Assembly (NCBI GenBank): GCA_023228285.1
Contig: JALOBM010000087.1
Span: 1-8,070 of the forward strand
Direction of reading: 5' to 3'
Length of the DNA stretch: 8,070 bases
From: Candidatus Cloacimonadota bacterium
Lineage (GTDB): Bacteria; Cloacimonadota; Cloacimonadia; Cloacimonadales; Cloacimonadaceae
Below are positions 7,063-8,070 of this stretch, piece by piece; position 1 is the stretch's first letter; each line of letters opens with the position of its first letter. Both the position numbers and the translations under genes were made by a program. The notes under the pieces were generated by a model, which did not search any database, had not been told where the DNA came from, and saw only the letters and a list, made by a program, of their open reading frames with translations.

Positions 7063-7182
7063 TTCTTTCTTACGAGATCATGATAAAAACTTAAGTGTAT
7101 GATAAAAAAGCATCATACAGCAAGAGTTCCTCAGCTGAAGCATCGACAATTCAAACATTGGATACTGCAGGACAGATGTCAA

Positions 7183-7214
7183 GCAGAAAAAAGGTATGTT
7201 CAATTTTTTTCTGC
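7183..7214. repeat. Inverted repeat GCAGAAAAAA ... TTTTTTCTGC
   Basis: Ten-base perfect arms (7183-7192 and 7205-7214) enclose 12 bases. The arms are mostly A/T, so a hairpin would be modest in strength. No gene ends immediately before it on either strand, which argues against an ordinary terminator. Confidence 0.5.
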
Positions 7215-7392
7215 GTTATTCAGCGATTTTGGGATGGGAATAAGGGGGATGGCCGATTGGATCAGCGATATGGGGATGTCCATAAATATCCACATATTTC
7301 ATAGCTAGTGTCATGTCAAGCTTGGCTCAGTAATGCAACAGCGACCGAAGGGAGCTTTTGAATCATACTCTTTCCCTTTGTTCTATGCAGTG

Positions 7393-7460
7393 TTGAAGCT
7401 GATATCAAGCCGTTATCATCCTATGTTCACTCGATGATAACCCGATGATATCAGGTTCAA
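7393..7460. repeat. Nested 68-bp imperfect inverted repeat
   Basis: Three paired blocks are nested: TTGAA/TTCAA (7393-7397 with 7456-7460), CTGATATCA/TGATATCAG (7399-7407 with 7446-7454) and GTTATCATC/GATGATAAC (7412-7420 with 7433-7441), around a 12-base centre. Twenty-three of 28 arm positions match, with one mismatch and one four-base internal loop. That is strong evidence for a hairpin or a symmetric protein-binding site. No T-tract follows on either strand and no called gene adjoins it. The middle block is itself centred on the palindrome TGATATCA. Confidence 0.7.
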
Positions 7461-7495
7461 GTATCGATAAACCAGAGGAGGAATAAAGCTTTTGA

Positions 7496-7535
7496 ACCGT
7501 TTGGTAGATTATCTGCCAAGTTCGAGTTTAACGGT
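7496..7535. repeat. Palindrome TTGGTAGAT-T-ATCTGCCAA with outer ACCGTT/AACGGT arms
   Basis: TTGGTAGAT (7501-7509) and ATCTGCCAA (7511-7519) are inverted repeats around one base, with a single T/G disagreement that would be a U-G pair in RNA. Outer arms ACCGTT (7496-7501) and AACGGT (7530-7535) overlap the inner arm by one base. Just upstream, GAGGAGGA (about 7475-7482) resembles a strong Shine-Dalgarno, but the frame after it (TTG at 7492) stops after 16 codons. Confidence 0.45.
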
Positions 7536-7632
7536 CCAGTAGACAAACGACATTCGTACCTTGACGAGTCAGTAGGATAATATAAGCGTTTTCATAAGGT
7601 AGCTTCCGTGTCCCCATAAATATGTGAAGCAT

Positions 7633-7826
7633 TTATCTCGAATAATGCGATTGGGGTACATATGACCAGATGAATCTTATTGCATATTTGTTTACTATAT
7701 GATCAAAATAGACTTCAATATCGGGTGTGGATTCTATGTATTGCCCGAAGTCCAAGCCACACCTTAACTTTTTACAGAGATAGAAAGCATAGGAACTCCG
7801 TACATTATTGTGGTTTGTATAAGGTA
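7633..7826 (-). pseudogene. Possible 3' exon remnant beside the group II intron
   Basis: On the minus strand the frame that leaves the intron end stays open for about 64 codons and ends with TAA at 7635-7633. It includes CGLDFGQYIESTPDIEVYFD and HIVNKYAIRFIWSYVP, which look more protein-like than the surrounding frames. It could be the distal piece of a gene interrupted by the intron. I do not recognise a family, no start of its own is evident, and the exact intron boundary is uncertain by several bases, so chance openness remains quite possible. Confidence 0.2.
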
Positions 7827-7834
7827 ATCGAGTA

Positions 7835-7869
7835 GGGTGATGCTGGATGATCAAGTCCAGCATCATCCC
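7835..7869 (-). ncRNA. Group II intron domain VI
   Basis: GATGCTGGA (7864-7856) pairs perfectly with TCCAGCATC (7847-7839) around an eight-base loop, and GGG (7869-7867) closes on CCC (7837-7835). The unpaired A at 7838 is the candidate branch-point adenosine. It lies 11 bases from the proposed end at 7827, whereas 7-8 is usual, so either the boundary or the pairing needs adjustment. Confidence 0.7.
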
Positions 7870-7876
7870 TCTCACA

Positions 7877-7907
7877 GAACCGTGCGTACGGGTCTCGTAC
7901 ACGGCTC
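7877..7907 (-). ncRNA. Group II intron domain V (catalytic hairpin)
   Basis: The minus strand reads GAGCCGTG ... CACGGTTC, the eight-base lower stem typical of domain V, with the AGC catalytic triad at 7906-7904. An upper stem TACG/CGTA and a two-base CG bulge before the 3' strand fit the fold. The total is 31 bases against the usual 34, with a five-base AGACC loop instead of a GNRA tetraloop. The lower stem and the downstream domain VI make the assignment firm. Confidence 0.88.
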
Positions 7908-7923
7908 CTGATAATCCTTGTAA

Positions 7924-8070
7924 TTACTCAACGTAGTTAAATAAAACACCGATCTTGATACTTGTTAAATCAAATAACTTCATCTCTTTGAACCACTTGT
8001 TGGGAAGAGCAAAACTCATATGGAAACAGGCAGAGTTTCTCCATCTCGTCATAGATATCTTCGGACATTC
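7924..8070 (-). CDS. Group II intron-encoded protein (reverse transcriptase/maturase), last 48 codons
   Basis: The minus-strand frame is open from the right edge to TAA at 7926-7924, 16 bases before domain V. The visible end reads ...TRWRNSACFHMSFALPNKWF, KEMKLFDL, ending FNYVE. The pattern W-R-N-S followed about ten residues later by ALPNKWF and a short Leu-rich tail resembles the C-terminal end of bacterial group II intron proteins after the maturase (X) domain. No HNH endonuclease motif is seen in these 48 residues, but most of the protein is off the window. Identity rests mainly on its position inside the intron. The protein would reverse transcribe the intron RNA and assist its splicing. 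Confidence 0.75.
   Translation of the reverse strand, partial: ECPKISMTRWRNSACFHMSFALPNKWFKEMKLFDLTSIKIGVLFNYVE

Larger units (their letters stand above)
6748..7826. other. Long intergenic region rich in inverted repeats, no supported gene
   Basis: No frame here has both gene-like composition and recognisable domains. A minus-strand frame at 6731-7000 does have AGAAGG seven bases before its ATG, but its His/Cys-rich 89-residue product matches nothing I know and it ends inside the palindrome at 6726-6741. Two overlapping plus-strand frames near 7095-7308 are equally unconvincing. The region contains many inverted repeats, listed separately for the larger ones. Smaller ones include GTATGAT/ATCATAC (7097-7118) and GGTGTGG/CCACACC (7724-7763). 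The direct repeat AGCTTTTGAA occurs at 7353-7362 and 7487-7496. It may be remnant mobile DNA next to the group II intron or hold structured RNA. Confidence 0.45.
7827..8070 (-). mobile_element. Group II intron, 3' portion (5' part beyond the window)
   Basis: Three elements appear in the expected order on the minus strand: the C-terminus of an intron-encoded protein (8070-7924), catalytic domain V (7907-7877), and a domain VI hairpin (7869-7835) followed by CCCTACTCGAT, which resembles known 3' intron ends. Group II introns are self-splicing retroelements that move with the help of the encoded reverse transcriptase/maturase. The 3' boundary is placed at 7827 by that motif and could be a few bases off. 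The 5' end, domains I-III and the 5' exon lie outside the window, so intactness cannot be judged. Confidence 0.85.

Noticed and set aside
7095..7308. Two overlapping 69-residue plus-strand frames
   Set aside because: They overlap each other in different frames, include the GCAGAAAAAA inverted repeat, and show no domain or signal peptide.
7561..7590. TTGACG followed by GATAATATAAG as a plus-strand promoter
   Set aside because: The spacing between the hexamers is 9 or 14 bases, too short for a normal promoter, and no gene follows on that strand.
7633..7902. 89-residue minus-strand frame starting inside domain V
   Set aside because: Its start lies within the intron catalytic hairpin, so the first third is intron RNA. 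Only the part beyond the intron end is kept, as a low-confidence remnant.

Overview
This window looks like an accessory, surface-protein region of an anaerobic bacterium of the FCB type, with Candidatus Cloacimonadota as the best guess. That guess rests only on the style of the secreted proteins: MKK-type signal peptides, Thr/Asn/Gly-rich beta modules, choice-of-anchor J and D type modules, and the 'YTVTVP.GW.GTITPS..GY' motif. No phylogenetic marker is present. All three substantial genes and the fragment at the right edge lie on the minus strand.

Left part (1-2030): a two-gene minus-strand unit encodes exported proteins. The upstream gene (1195-1833, 212 aa) carries two copies of a repeat domain, including a near-identical stretch at the DNA level. 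Its stop codon overlaps the Shine-Dalgarno of the next gene (1-1186), which is a secreted multidomain protein cut by the left edge. The 5' leader (1834-2030) holds two inverted repeats. The segment 2031-2360 has no convincing gene. It contains a 9-bp tandem repeat (four copies) and a structured GCGAAG-rich stretch. A rho-independent terminator at 2361-2392 serves the gene to its right.

Centre (2432-6682): one 1416-aa secreted mosaic protein with a signal peptide, two copies of an unclassified approximately 170-residue module, two choice-of-anchor J-like (MAM/cleaved-adhesin type) modules, two choice-of-anchor D-like (ASH-type) modules and fibronectin type III-like modules. A perfect 16-bp palindrome containing TATAAT sits just upstream of its ribosome binding site.

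Right part (6748-7826): about 1.1 kb with no gene I can support, but with many inverted repeats, the largest being a nested imperfect one of about 68 bp at 7393-7460. From 7827 to the right edge lies the 3' end of a minus-strand group II intron: the last 48 codons of its reverse transcriptase/maturase-type protein, then domains V and VI.

Together the three main genes suggest a cell-surface or extracellular function such as adhesion or substrate binding. No enzyme active site is visible. I do not see a convincing new defence or metabolic system. The most unusual items are the inverted-repeat-rich intergenic region beside the intron, the in-frame duplication in the 212-aa protein, and the duplicated module of the giant protein.
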